A DNA stretch of 64,000 bases from Terriglobia bacterium (GTDB lineage Bacteria; Acidobacteriota; Terriglobia; Terriglobales; Acidobacteriaceae), in assembly GCA_020073665.1 (NCBI GenBank), contig JAIQEU010000015.1, positions 124,001 to 188,000 of the forward strand, read 5' to 3'. Below the pieces are notes generated by a model that ran no database searches, had not been told where the DNA came from, and saw nothing but the letters and a program-made list of their open reading frames with translations. Positions 1 through 7,999 of the stretch are shown piece after piece (positions within the stretch are counted from its first letter, which is position 1; every line of letters begins with the position of its first letter). The translations under genes and the position numbers were made by a program.

Positions 1-1068
1 CTGCAATGTGCCGGATGGCTCGCCTACGGCGTGGCCATGTTCGCCTGGGGGCTGGATTACTTCAATACCCTTGATGCCTTTGTGAATAAGGCGCTGCTCG
101 CCGCCACCGGTTTCGCTCTCACGTTGCTTCTCCGAGTTTTGTACTGGCGAGCCCGGGCCAGGTCCATGCGTCCGTTGGCCTCAGCGCTGCTGGTGTTCGT
201 CACCTCCTTCTCCGGCGCTGCCGTGTGGCGCGAGTGCCACACTCTGCTGTTTGAGCTCTATCGCAATGCTGGTCGCAGCGAGGGCCTCGCCATCACTCTG
301 GTCAAGATTCCCCTCGGCACCTGGCTCTACGACGGCCTGGTTCTGCTGGCCTGGTCGCTGCTCTACTACGGTCTCAACGACTGGATCGAAATTGAGCGCC
401 AGAAAGAGCGCGTCCTTCGAGCCGAGACCATGGCGCACCAGGCGCGGCTGCGCGCCTTGCAATCGCAGCTCGAGCCTCATTTCCTGTTCAATACGCTCAA
501 CGCGATCTCCACGCTGGTAGCCGAGGGACATAACTCGGACGCCGTGCGCATGATCGCCCGGGTCAGCGATTTTCTTCGTCTTACCCTGGATGCGAACGAA
601 ACTCCGGAGATTTCCGTCACCGAAGAACTGGAATTCGTGCGGCGTTATCTGGAAATCGAGCAGGTGCGCTTTGGCGACCGCCTGCGTGTCACCATTGATG
701 CCCAGCCTGAGGCTATGCCGGCGCTGGTGCCCGCCCTGGTGCTTCAGCCACTGGTTGAGAACGCGGTCAAACACGGCATCCTGCCCCGCGAGCGCGGCGG
801 CTCGGTCGCCGTCACCATCGCAATGCAGGACGGCACGCTTCGTATCTCGGTGGCAGACGATGGCCCCGGCCTGTCCCAAGACTCTGATCTGCAGCGCGGA
901 GTCGGGCTGTCGAACACCGCCGCTCGTCTCAAGGAACTGTACGGCAACCAGTCGCGCTTCTCAGTCGTTCCATCTGCGGCGGGAGGAGTCACGGCAGTCA
1001 TCGAACTCCCCTTCCGCACGGCAAGGCCGCCCCTCGATGCCGTTGCCGTCCCGGGAGCCCGCGAATGA
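1..1068 (+). CDS. LytS/YehU-type sensor histidine kinase (5' end outside window)
   Basis: Membrane sensor kinase of the LytS/His_kinase family that phosphorylates the LytTR regulator encoded next. The frame is open to the left edge, so the true start lies upstream; the first in-window start codon is GTG at 31. Several hydrophobic segments fill roughly the first 120 residues. The phosphoacceptor region (LEPHFLFNTLNAIS, H near residue 150 counted from 31) follows a short coiled linker. A HATPase_c domain follows, with an N-box (LQPLVENAVKHG) and a G-box (VADDGPGLS). The stop overlaps the next start as ATGA, so the pair is translationally coupled. Family assignment is secure; the signal sensed is unknown. 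Confidence 0.9.
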   Translation: MQCAGWLAYGVAMFAWGLDYFNTLDAFVNKALLAATGFALTLLLRVLYWRARARSMRPLASALLVFVTSFSGAAVWRECHTLLFELYRNAGRSEGLAITLVKIPLGTWLYDGLVLLAWSLLYYGLNDWIEIERQKERVLRAETMAHQARLRALQSQLEPHFLFNTLNAISTLVAEGHNSDAVRMIARVSDFLRLTLDANETPEISVTEELEFVRRYLEIEQVRFGDRLRVTIDAQPEAMPALVPALVLQPLVENAVKHGILPRERGGSVAVTIAMQDGTLRISVADDGPGLSQDSDLQRGVGLSNTAARLKELYGNQSRFSVVPSAAGGVTAVIELPFRTARPPLDAVAVPGARE

Positions 1069-1847
1069 CCATGCGCGTTGTCATCGTGGACGACGAAGAA
1101 CTGGCCCGCCGCGGCATCAAGACCCGCTTGTTGCGTGCCGGTGATGCTGAGATCGTAGCCGAGTGCAGCAACGCACGCGAGGCCATCGAAGCTATCCGCC
1201 GCACTTTGCCAGACCTGGTCTTTCTCGACGTGCAGATGCCCGGGAAAACCGGCTTCGATGTGCTCGAGGCCATTGGCGGGGACGCCTTTCCGCGCGTGAT
1301 CTTTGTCACCGCACATGACCGCTTCGCCATTCGCGCCTTCGAGGCGAACGCTCTCGATTATCTTCTCAAGCCAATCGACGACGAACGCTTCGAGATCGCC
1401 TGCCAGCGCGCCCGTGAGTCGCTTACCCGTGATCGGGACAGCGATTTCGGGCGCCGCCTTGCCTCGGTTCTGGGCACTCTCGCGCCTGGCAAGCCCAAGG
1501 GCCATTCGTCCGGCGCGGATCGACTCGTGGTGCGTTCCGCAGGCCGGGTGGTGTTCGTTAAGATCGCCGACCTCGACTGGGTCGAGGCCACCGGCGACTA
1601 CGTCACCCTCCATACCGGAAAGAAGACCTGGCTCCAGCGGGAAACCATCTCCGAGATGGAACGCAAGCTCGAGCCCAGCGGCTTCGTGCGTATCCACCGC
1701 TCTAGCCTGGTCAATCTCGATCGCATTGGCGAGATGCGTGCCCTGGACAACGGGGAATACCGCATTCTTCTCCGCGACGGCACTGAACTCAAACTAAGCC
1801 GCAACTACCGCCAAGCCCTCGAGCGCCTGCTCGACGGCCGTTCATAG
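1065..1847 (+). CDS. LytTR-family response regulator
   Basis: Cytoplasmic two-component response regulator of 260 residues. The receiver domain (about 1-120) keeps the acidic pair (VDDEE), the phosphoacceptor Asp in FLDVQMPG near residue 55 and the conserved Lys in LLKPID near 104. A LytTR DNA-binding domain occupies about 155-258 (DWVEATGDYVTLH, then RIHRSSLVNLDRI). The start overlaps the kinase stop by four bases. LytTR regulators usually bind direct repeats near target promoters; the downstream DUF5916 gene is a possible target only by position. Confidence 0.93.
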   Translation: MTMRVVIVDDEELARRGIKTRLLRAGDAEIVAECSNAREAIEAIRRTLPDLVFLDVQMPGKTGFDVLEAIGGDAFPRVIFVTAHDRFAIRAFEANALDYLLKPIDDERFEIACQRARESLTRDRDSDFGRRLASVLGTLAPGKPKGHSSGADRLVVRSAGRVVFVKIADLDWVEATGDYVTLHTGKKTWLQRETISEMERKLEPSGFVRIHRSSLVNLDRIGEMRALDNGEYRILLRDGTELKLSRNYRQALERLLDGRS

Positions 1848-1936
1848 GTCGCACGCCGACCTCGCTTCATCGCAAAACGGTGTCGTTCCGTCGCAAAGCG
1901 ATTGCAGCTTCCAAGCCTGTCTCCTAATTTCGCCCC

Positions 1937-4291
1937 ATGGTCGCAACCGGTCTCAAGGCGGCAGTGGCGCTCGCCCTCTCTACCACACTGATGCTCGCCA
2001 GCGACGGCTCTCTCATCCAAACGGGCGAATCCCGGCCCGCCCTGGTCATCCCGCGCGTCGACCATCCTCCCAGGCTTGAAGACTTTCTTGCGATGCAGCC
2101 CGGCCCGAACGCCCCGGCCATGGCCAAAGTGGATAACTTCATCCAACATGACCCCGTCGATGGCGCTCCTGCCCAGCAGAAAACCCAGGTTTACATCGGC
2201 TACGACGCCAGGAATTTCTACGCGGTTTTCGTCTGCTTTGACAACGCTCCCGGCAAGATTCGCGCCCGCATGGCCCGCCGCGAAGACATTGGCCCCGAAC
2301 ACGACGAAGTGCAACTCTACCTCGATACCTTCCACGACCAGCGCCGCTCCTATGGCTTCATGGTTAATCCAGTCGGTATCCAGTACGACTACATCTGGAC
2401 CGACAGCGGCGGCTACGACTCCTCTTGGGACACCGTGTGGGACTCGCGCGGTAAGGTCACGCCTAAGGGCTACGTCGCTCTCATGTCGATCCCGTTCAAG
2501 AGCCTGCGCTTCTCGCCGGCGTCGCAGCAGACTTGGGGAGTCTTGTTCGAGCGCGTTGTCCCCCACGACAATGACAACAGTTTTTACCCGCACGTCTCCG
2601 CCAGCATCCAAGGCCGCCTCAGCCAGGAAGCCGAACTGCTTGGGCTCGAAAGCATTCGTCCCGGACGTAATCTGCAGTTGGTCCCGTACGGTCTGGCAGA
2701 CGCGTTTCGTACCCTCGACGCACGTGATCCAAACCATCCGTTCTTCACCGGCAATCATCTGGGCGGGCGCGCCGGCCTCGACGGCAAGGCCATTATCAAA
2801 GACAGCCTGGTCCTCGACTTCACCGTCAACCCTGACTTCCGCCAACTGGAAAGTGACCAGCCCCAGAGCACGGTGAACCAGCGTTTTGAAGTCTTCTTCC
2901 CCGAGAAGCGCCCCTTCTTCCAGGAGGGAGCCAACTACTTCGACACGCCCATTAACATGTACTTCACTCGCCGCATCGCCAGCCCGCAATTCGGCGCGCG
3001 CTTGACCGGCAAGCTCGGCCCATACGGGATCGGACTGCTCGCCGCCGACGATCAGAGTCCCGGGCAGAGTGTCCCCGACAACGACCCGATGCACGGCACT
3101 CGCGCCTACTTCTACGTGGGCAGGATCACCCGCGAGTTGTGGAAGCAGTCGCAAATCGGCGTCTTCTACAGCGACCGCGAGATGTCGGCGGTCGCCAACT
3201 CCCTATGCAGTGCCAACGCACTCACCACCACTGAGCAGACCGCCTGCGTGAGCAATTCCAACCGCGTGGGCGGTGGGGACTTCACCTTCCATTTCGGCGA
3301 TCATCTCCAAACCCAGGGACAGGCGTTGACCAGCGTCACCGACCAGGTCGGCGGTGCCCGACTCTCGGGAAACCTCTTCGCCCTTTACGCCGAATACTCC
3401 TCCCGCCACATTGAGTACACCCTGAACCTGCGCGACGTCAGTTCCGGCTTTGTTACTCTGCCCGGATTCTTCCAGCAGCCTGACATTCGGCGCGCCACCA
3501 ACTCCCTGCTCTATCTCTTCCGGCCTGAAGGCAAGTACGTCACTTCCTGGGGGCCGCACTTTCTCCACAAAATCACTTTCGATCACAATGGCGACCAGCT
3601 CGACTCCATTTACGAACCCGGCTTCGACGTCCATTTCAAGCAGAACACCAACATCTCAACCTACACCGGGCATTGGAGTGAATTGCTGCGTCCCGTAGAT
3701 TTTCCCGCGCTGCAGCACAACCACAACTTCGACAAGGGTGGATACGCCGGTATTAATGTCGACAGTTCGTATCTCAAGTGGATGAGTCTCCACGCTTCGC
3801 TGTTCACCGGCAAGAACATCAACTTCGATCCACCTGCCAACCAAGCACCGTTCCTGGCCAATGAATCTCAAATCGGCTTTGGGGCCACGCTGCATCCACT
3901 CAACCGCCTCACTGTCACCAACGATTACCTCCTCGAGCGGCTCACCGCACGCACGGCTGCTGCGGCGATTTTAAACGACCACATCATTCGCTCCAAGTTC
4001 AACTACCAGTACAACCCGCGGCTTTCGGTGCGCACCATCTTCCAGTACGACGGGCTGCTCGCCAATCCCCGGTATACCGACCTGAGTCCGACCAAGAACT
4101 TCAATGCCGATTTCCTGATCACTTACCTGGTCCACCCCGGCACCGCGTTTTATCTGGGCTACAACAGCAATCTCGAGAACCTCGATCCGGTAGCCATCAG
4201 CGCCCACACCGGTCTCGTCCGCACCGGCCGCAGCTACATCAACGACGGCCGCACCATCTACGCCAAGATTTCTTATTTATTCCGCTTTTAG
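1937..4291 (+). CDS. DUF5916-domain outer-membrane barrel protein with N-terminal CBM9-like domain
   Basis: Predicted exported protein of 784 residues. A hydrophobic N-terminus (LKAAVALALSTTLMLAS) acts as the signal peptide. Residues about 35-240 look like the carbohydrate-binding-9-like fold seen in this family (KTQVYIGYDARNFYAVFVCFD, then DEVQLYLDTFHD). The rest matches DUF5916, including the family hallmark VFFPEKRPFFQEGANYF. It is rich in alternating beta segments and ends in Phe (YLFRF), as expected for an outer-membrane barrel. Substrate and role are unknown; such proteins are common in Acidobacteriota and Bacteroidota. It stands alone downstream of the two-component genes, with a spacer of about 90 bases. 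Confidence 0.88.
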   Translation: MVATGLKAAVALALSTTLMLASDGSLIQTGESRPALVIPRVDHPPRLEDFLAMQPGPNAPAMAKVDNFIQHDPVDGAPAQQKTQVYIGYDARNFYAVFVCFDNAPGKIRARMARREDIGPEHDEVQLYLDTFHDQRRSYGFMVNPVGIQYDYIWTDSGGYDSSWDTVWDSRGKVTPKGYVALMSIPFKSLRFSPASQQTWGVLFERVVPHDNDNSFYPHVSASIQGRLSQEAELLGLESIRPGRNLQLVPYGLADAFRTLDARDPNHPFFTGNHLGGRAGLDGKAIIKDSLVLDFTVNPDFRQLESDQPQSTVNQRFEVFFPEKRPFFQEGANYFDTPINMYFTRRIASPQFGARLTGKLGPYGIGLLAADDQSPGQSVPDNDPMHGTRAYFYVGRITRELWKQSQIGVFYSDREMSAVANSLCSANALTTTEQTACVSNSNRVGGGDFTFHFGDHLQTQGQALTSVTDQVGGARLSGNLFALYAEYSSRHIEYTLNLRDVSSGFVTLPGFFQQPDIRRATNSLLYLFRPEGKYVTSWGPHFLHKITFDHNGDQLDSIYEPGFDVHFKQNTNISTYTGHWSELLRPVDFPALQHNHNFDKGGYAGINVDSSYLKWMSLHASLFTGKNINFDPPANQAPFLANESQIGFGATLHPLNRLTVTNDYLLERLTARTAAAAILNDHIIRSKFNYQYNPRLSVRTIFQYDGLLANPRYTDLSPTKNFNADFLITYLVHPGTAFYLGYNSNLENLDPVAISAHTGLVRTGRSYINDGRTIYAKISYLFRF

Positions 4292-4346
4292 AAAGGTCGG
4301 CCCTGCTGAAAGGCGACTGGTTGCCAGGTAATATAAAGGAGCTCTC

Positions 4347-5182
4347 ATGGAAGCACCTCGACTCACGCGCCGTGCGCTGTTGCAGCTCGCAGGTGGTATG
4401 TTGGTCAGCTCTGTTCTTAAACCTAAACTGGCTACGTCACTTACTCCGAAGATCGCAACCAGGTGCGTGAGGTTCTGCGCCTGTTTGCCGCCATGGGTGG
4501 ACGCCTGGCCGACAGCTCTCCCATGTACGGTGCCGCCGAGTCGGTCATCGGTGACATCACTACGCAGCTCGACATCAATCGCCAACTGTTTCTGGCAACC
4601 AAGGTTTGGACCAGCGGAAGAGAATCCGGCATCCAGCAGGCCGAGCAGTCCCTCCGCCGCATGCGCACTCGGCAGTTCGATCTGCTCCAGGTCCACAATC
4701 TGCTCGACGCGGATACGCACTTATCCTGGATGAAGGACTGGAAAGCTGCAGGCAGGATTCGATACCTGGGGGTCACGCACTACCAGGAAAACAGCCTCCC
4801 CGCTCTGGAGAAGTACGTCGACTCCGGCCAGGTGGACTTCGTCCAGCTGAACTACTCTATGGCCGAGCGCGCTGCAGAGGACCGGTTGTTACCCGCTGCC
4901 CAGGCCTCTGGCGTCGCCGTGATCGTGAACCGGCCCTTCGCCGATGCCGCTCTCTTCGATCGGGTCAAAGGCCGCGCACTACCGGGTTGGGCTGCTGAAT
5001 TCGACGCCACCACCTGGGCCCAGTTTTTTCTCAAGTACATCCTGGCTCATCCGGCTGTCACCAGCGCAATCCCAGCCACCCGCAACCCCAAGCACCTGTT
5101 AGACAACATGTCCGCCGGAGTCGGCAAACTCCCAGACGAAGCTATGCGCCAGCGTATGCTGGCCTTGGTGAACGCGGCCTAG
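4347..5182 (+). pseudogene. Aldo/keto reductase with Tat-type leader, broken near the N-terminus
   Basis: The first frame (from ATG 4347) encodes a Tat-like leader (RLTRRALLQLAGGMLVSS). The enzyme body lies in another frame, open from just after a stop at 4424 and possibly initiated at GTG 4463. The body has AKR hallmarks: DSSPMYG (active-site Asp and Tyr), TKVW (Lys), QVHN (His) and a C-terminal LAHPAVTSAIPATRNP. The leader frame runs on as nonsense until 4733. The first beta-strand and the GLGTW-type cofactor segment that should join leader to body, roughly 25-35 residues, are missing, so this is a deletion plus frameshift and not only a one-base slip. A truncated 239-aa protein from 4463 might still be made but would lack the start of the TIM barrel. 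Confidence 0.8.
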
Positions 5183-5189
5183 AAGCGCA

Positions 5190-5271
5190 TTCACCGAGGC
5201 ACAGAGTCACAGAGAAAGCCTTTGTCTTGTTCTTCTCTGTGCCTCTGTGCCTCTGTGTCTCTGTGGTGAAA
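5190..5271. repeat. Imperfect inverted repeat of CACAGAG units
   Basis: The spacer after the aldo/keto reductase holds two facing arms. The left arm (about 5190-5216) carries ACAGAGTCACAGAGAA; the right arm (about 5232-5271) carries CTCTGTGCCTCTGTG and CTCTGTGTCTCTGTGG. They can fold into a long hairpin. No coding content is visible. Similar arrays recur as dispersed intergenic repeats in environmental bacterial genomes. It could end transcription of the preceding gene. Confidence 0.7.
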
Positions 5272-5356
5272 TGGGTTTCGGGCACTTTGCCGCGATGCTC
5301 ACCATCCTGGCCGCGCCCAGTCTATCTTTAGAGGAAGCCCCTGGGGACCAAGCCAA

Positions 5357-6016
5357 ATGCTCCGTCATCGCGTGCTCCTGCTTGCAATGCTGCTCCTGAC
5401 CTTGGGCTCCGCCGCCCAAACCGCTCCCACCCACCCGGTTGAGACACGAAAGACCAGCACCCCGTACACCGGCGATCTTTCGATTTTCGATTCCCCGGGC
5501 AGAGAAGACCGGCTCCAGATCAACCGTGTGATGGACATCCTGGGCATCACCTCCGGCAAAACCGTGGCCGACATCGGCGCCGGGTCGGGCTGGTTCAGCG
5601 TGCGCGCCGCCAAACGCGTCGGCGACTCCGGAACGGTCTATGCCGTGGACATTAATCCCGACGCCATCCAACACATTCAGAACCGGATAGACAAAGAAGG
5701 CTTCCACAATGTGAAACCGGTCCTGAGCCGTCCGGACGACCCCCTCCTGCCGCCCCATAGGATCGACGCTGTCTTGTTACTAAAGACCTATCATGAGGTC
5801 GCGAAACCGGTTACCCTTTTGCAAAATCTTCGTCTAAGCCTGAAACCTGGAGCCCGGGTGGGCATCATAGACCGTAACGGCAACGGCGAGAACCACGGCG
5901 TGGCCAAAGATATTGTCGTGAAAGAAGCGTCGGAAGCAGGCTACAATCTGGCAGGCCGGTACGATTTCGTGAAAGACGGTATGGACTATTTTCTGGTTTT
6001 CACGGTAAAAGAGTGA
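5357..6016 (+). CDS. Exported class I SAM-dependent methyltransferase
   Basis: 219 residues with a cleavable signal peptide (VLLLAMLLLTLGSAAQT), followed by a Rossmann methyltransferase domain. SAM-binding motif I is VADIGAGSGWFSVRAAKR; the acidic residue after strand 2 is in VYAVDINPDA; a later conserved segment is DAVLLLKTYHEV. Secreted methyltransferases of this size are common in Acidobacteriota and Planctomycetota, and their substrate is not known. The stop overlaps the next start (GTGA), so the two genes probably share an mRNA. Confidence 0.82.
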   Translation: MLRHRVLLLAMLLLTLGSAAQTAPTHPVETRKTSTPYTGDLSIFDSPGREDRLQINRVMDILGITSGKTVADIGAGSGWFSVRAAKRVGDSGTVYAVDINPDAIQHIQNRIDKEGFHNVKPVLSRPDDPLLPPHRIDAVLLLKTYHEVAKPVTLLQNLRLSLKPGARVGIIDRNGNGENHGVAKDIVVKEASEAGYNLAGRYDFVKDGMDYFLVFTVKE

Positions 6017-6438
6017 GCCACATGTTCAACCCTCATCCCAACCTGAGTGATGGAGTGAATCACAACATCATCCAGTCGGAAATCGAGGGAGGTGTATTCC
6101 TGCAGGATCTGCCGCCGTCCACGGTGCTCGAGATTCGCACCCGCAATCACTGCTACACCGCGGTGATGTTAGGAGAGAGCGAGGCGCTCATCTCCGGTCA
6201 TCCCGACTTTTGCCCGCAACCGGTTCTGGTGGCCATCGCCGGATCCACTTGGGGAGGCTCAATGATCAAGCAGCGCTTCGTGGGCTACGGCATGCACCTG
6301 GAATTTCATCACCCCGAATATCGCACGCCCATCATCACTTCTCCGGTGCAGGAAATCCGCGAGCGCCTGGGCCGCGAGACGGATCGCACCGCTAACGCGT
6401 TGTTGGCGTCGGATGAGCCGTTGTTTCCTTCCTGCTGA
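6013..6438 (+). CDS. Conserved small protein of unknown function
   Basis: 141 residues, no signal peptide or membrane segment, not recognised as a named family. It has the look of a small all-beta protein (EIRTRNHCYTAVMLG, ALISGHPDFCP, GMHLEFHHPEYRTP). Start is GTG 6013 overlapping the methyltransferase stop; ATG 6022 is an alternative three codons in. Cotranscription with the methyltransferase is likely. The 3' end runs 47 bases into the convergent gene on the minus strand. Confidence 0.65.
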   Translation: MSHMFNPHPNLSDGVNHNIIQSEIEGGVFLQDLPPSTVLEIRTRNHCYTAVMLGESEALISGHPDFCPQPVLVAIAGSTWGGSMIKQRFVGYGMHLEFHHPEYRTPIITSPVQEIRERLGRETDRTANALLASDEPLFPSC

Positions 6439-7705
6439 ATTCAAAGCGCAGTACCCAGTCGCTGGCCACTGCCTTGCCATCCACTTCCGCGGCTTTAAAC
6501 TTCCAGCGCTGCGCCGCTTCCACCGACAGCCTTGCGAAGTACTTGCTGGGGCCCGGAGAAATCAATCTCGTTCCCACCACGTTGCCCGACGCATCCACGC
6601 TTACTCTCACCCCAACCTTTATGTGGCCTTGAATCGTCTCGCGCGCGCTCTTCGCCACCGTGGGCAAGACTTGTTCTACCACCGCTCCTGGGACCCGCCC
6701 CCCGGCCGGTGCCTTCACTGCCAGGGGTACAGCAGCTTGCGGCTTCGCTTGGACCTCGGCAGGTCTTACCGGACTGGAGGCCGCTGGCGGGGTCTTCTCG
6801 GGTTGCTTGAATATCTTTCCGCCCAGAATCACCAGCACCGCAATCCCAACCGCGACCATCACTATCTTGAAACGAGACTTCCCCAGCCGCTCGTGAGGGC
6901 TGACACTTACCGGTCGGTCCGGCGCCTTGCTCTCCGGAACCGGTGCAGCCGGCCGCAGCCATGCCGCAATCGCTCCAGCCGTCCATCGCCGCTGTGGATC
7001 GCGAACCAGGCAGTGACGCGCAATGTCCAGGAATGGCTCCGGTAATGTATTCGGCACCGCCGGCTCGCCAGTCCCCTGCCAAGCCGGCGCACGCTGGGTC
7101 AATGCCTCCACCAGAGTCACGCCCAGCGCCCAGATATCCGCGGCTGCCGAACTCTCGCCGCTGGCGGTTTCGGGCGCGAGGTACACGCTCTTCTCGCCGT
7201 GTCGGCCGCTCGCCGCGCCCACAGGACGAACTCGGTCGCACGATACCTTTAATTGATCGTCCACAGCCATGATGTTGGTCGGTTTCAAGCCGCCGTGGAC
7301 CAGGCCCTCGCCGTGAAGGTAAGCCAGCACCTCCAGCACCGGCTGCAGCATGTCTCGCGCTTCGGCTGGCGTTAACGACCGCTGCGGAAGTATTTGCCCG
7401 AGGTTCTCTTCGGCGAACTCGGTCACTACGTAGAGCAGTGGCCGGTCAGCCGACTGGTGCCGTCCGCTGTCAAGCAGAGCCAGCAAGTGTGGATGCGACA
7501 GTTTCCGAGCAAGTTCCCATTGCGCCAGCCGGCTCCCAGCATCAGGTGAATTGGCTGGTATCAGTTTGATCGCCGCTTTGTGCGGCTCCCGGTCGCCATA
7601 TTCGGTAAGGAAGACAGCGTTGCCGCCCGCCGAGCCCAGGTACCGGAGCAGGGGGAATTCCCCATCAATCACCCGGCCTTCCCACTTTTCCCAGCCCTCG
7701 ATCAT
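6392..7705 (-). CDS. Protein kinase-like (probable pseudokinase) membrane protein with TonB-type C-terminal domain
   Basis: 437 residues from ATG 7705, chosen because upstream in-frame codons belong to a dispersed repeat and the kinase fold starts at about residue 10 (FPLLRYLGSAGGNAVFLTEY). The ATP-binding Lys is present (AAIKLIPAN). The catalytic loop reads VHGGLKPTN where HRDLKPEN is expected, and the DFG position reads SCDR, so the catalytic and metal-binding Asp residues are missing. The APE and F-lobe motifs remain (YLAPET, ADIWALGVTLVE). A single membrane helix (IVMVAVGIAVLVILGG, about residues 280-300) precedes a Pro/Ala linker. A TonB C-terminal-like domain (VSVDASGNVVGTRLI, AAQRWKFKAAEVDG) lies in the periplasm. 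It may couple a cytoplasmic regulatory domain to the envelope. Confidence 0.82.
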   Translation of the reverse strand: MIEGWEKWEGRVIDGEFPLLRYLGSAGGNAVFLTEYGDREPHKAAIKLIPANSPDAGSRLAQWELARKLSHPHLLALLDSGRHQSADRPLLYVVTEFAEENLGQILPQRSLTPAEARDMLQPVLEVLAYLHGEGLVHGGLKPTNIMAVDDQLKVSCDRVRPVGAASGRHGEKSVYLAPETASGESSAAADIWALGVTLVEALTQRAPAWQGTGEPAVPNTLPEPFLDIARHCLVRDPQRRWTAGAIAAWLRPAAPVPESKAPDRPVSVSPHERLGKSRFKIVMVAVGIAVLVILGGKIFKQPEKTPPAASSPVRPAEVQAKPQAAVPLAVKAPAGGRVPGAVVEQVLPTVAKSARETIQGHIKVGVRVSVDASGNVVGTRLISPGPSKYFARLSVEAAQRWKFKAAEVDGKAVASDWVLRFEFSRKETTAHPTPTTR

Positions 7706-7999
7706 TGCGCTCCCGTCCAACCAGCCGTAGCAACGCGAGTCCCTGCGTCTGCTCCGGAGGCCATTGTAAGGCGAGCCCCAGACGATATCGCCCTCTAAGT
7801 GAATTTTGCCCTTAGATAATACGGCATAAGCCCCGGCGGCGGGACATCGAGTATTCAGGAATACCCGGGATGCCAAAGGGAGAGCCTGCCGCTCGTAGCC
7901 GCGAAGAGGCGCAAGAATGAAGCCCGGGGCCAAGCCGTCGGTAGGACGATCGGACATGTTCCAGCCCCGAAGGGGCGAAAGAAACACCCCGGGCGTGGT
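7706..7999. repeat. Intergenic region with dispersed GC-rich repeat
   Basis: The 294 bases between the pseudokinase and the ABC-F gene contain no credible gene. The part at about 7855-7990 carries short palindromic blocks, for example CCCCGAAGGGG near 7965 and CGCGAAGAGGCGC near 7901. On the minus strand it reads through as a spurious peptide with SPLRGWN and LAPLRGYER. Such 'PLRG' peptides are artefacts of a repeat I know from acidobacterial annotations. The promoter of the pseudokinase gene should lie between 7706 and about 7850, but no clear -35/-10 pair stands out. Confidence 0.55.

Noticed and set aside
1805-3154. Long minus-strand open frame across the DUF5916 gene.
   Set aside because: Antisense shadow; no protein-like motifs and no start signal.
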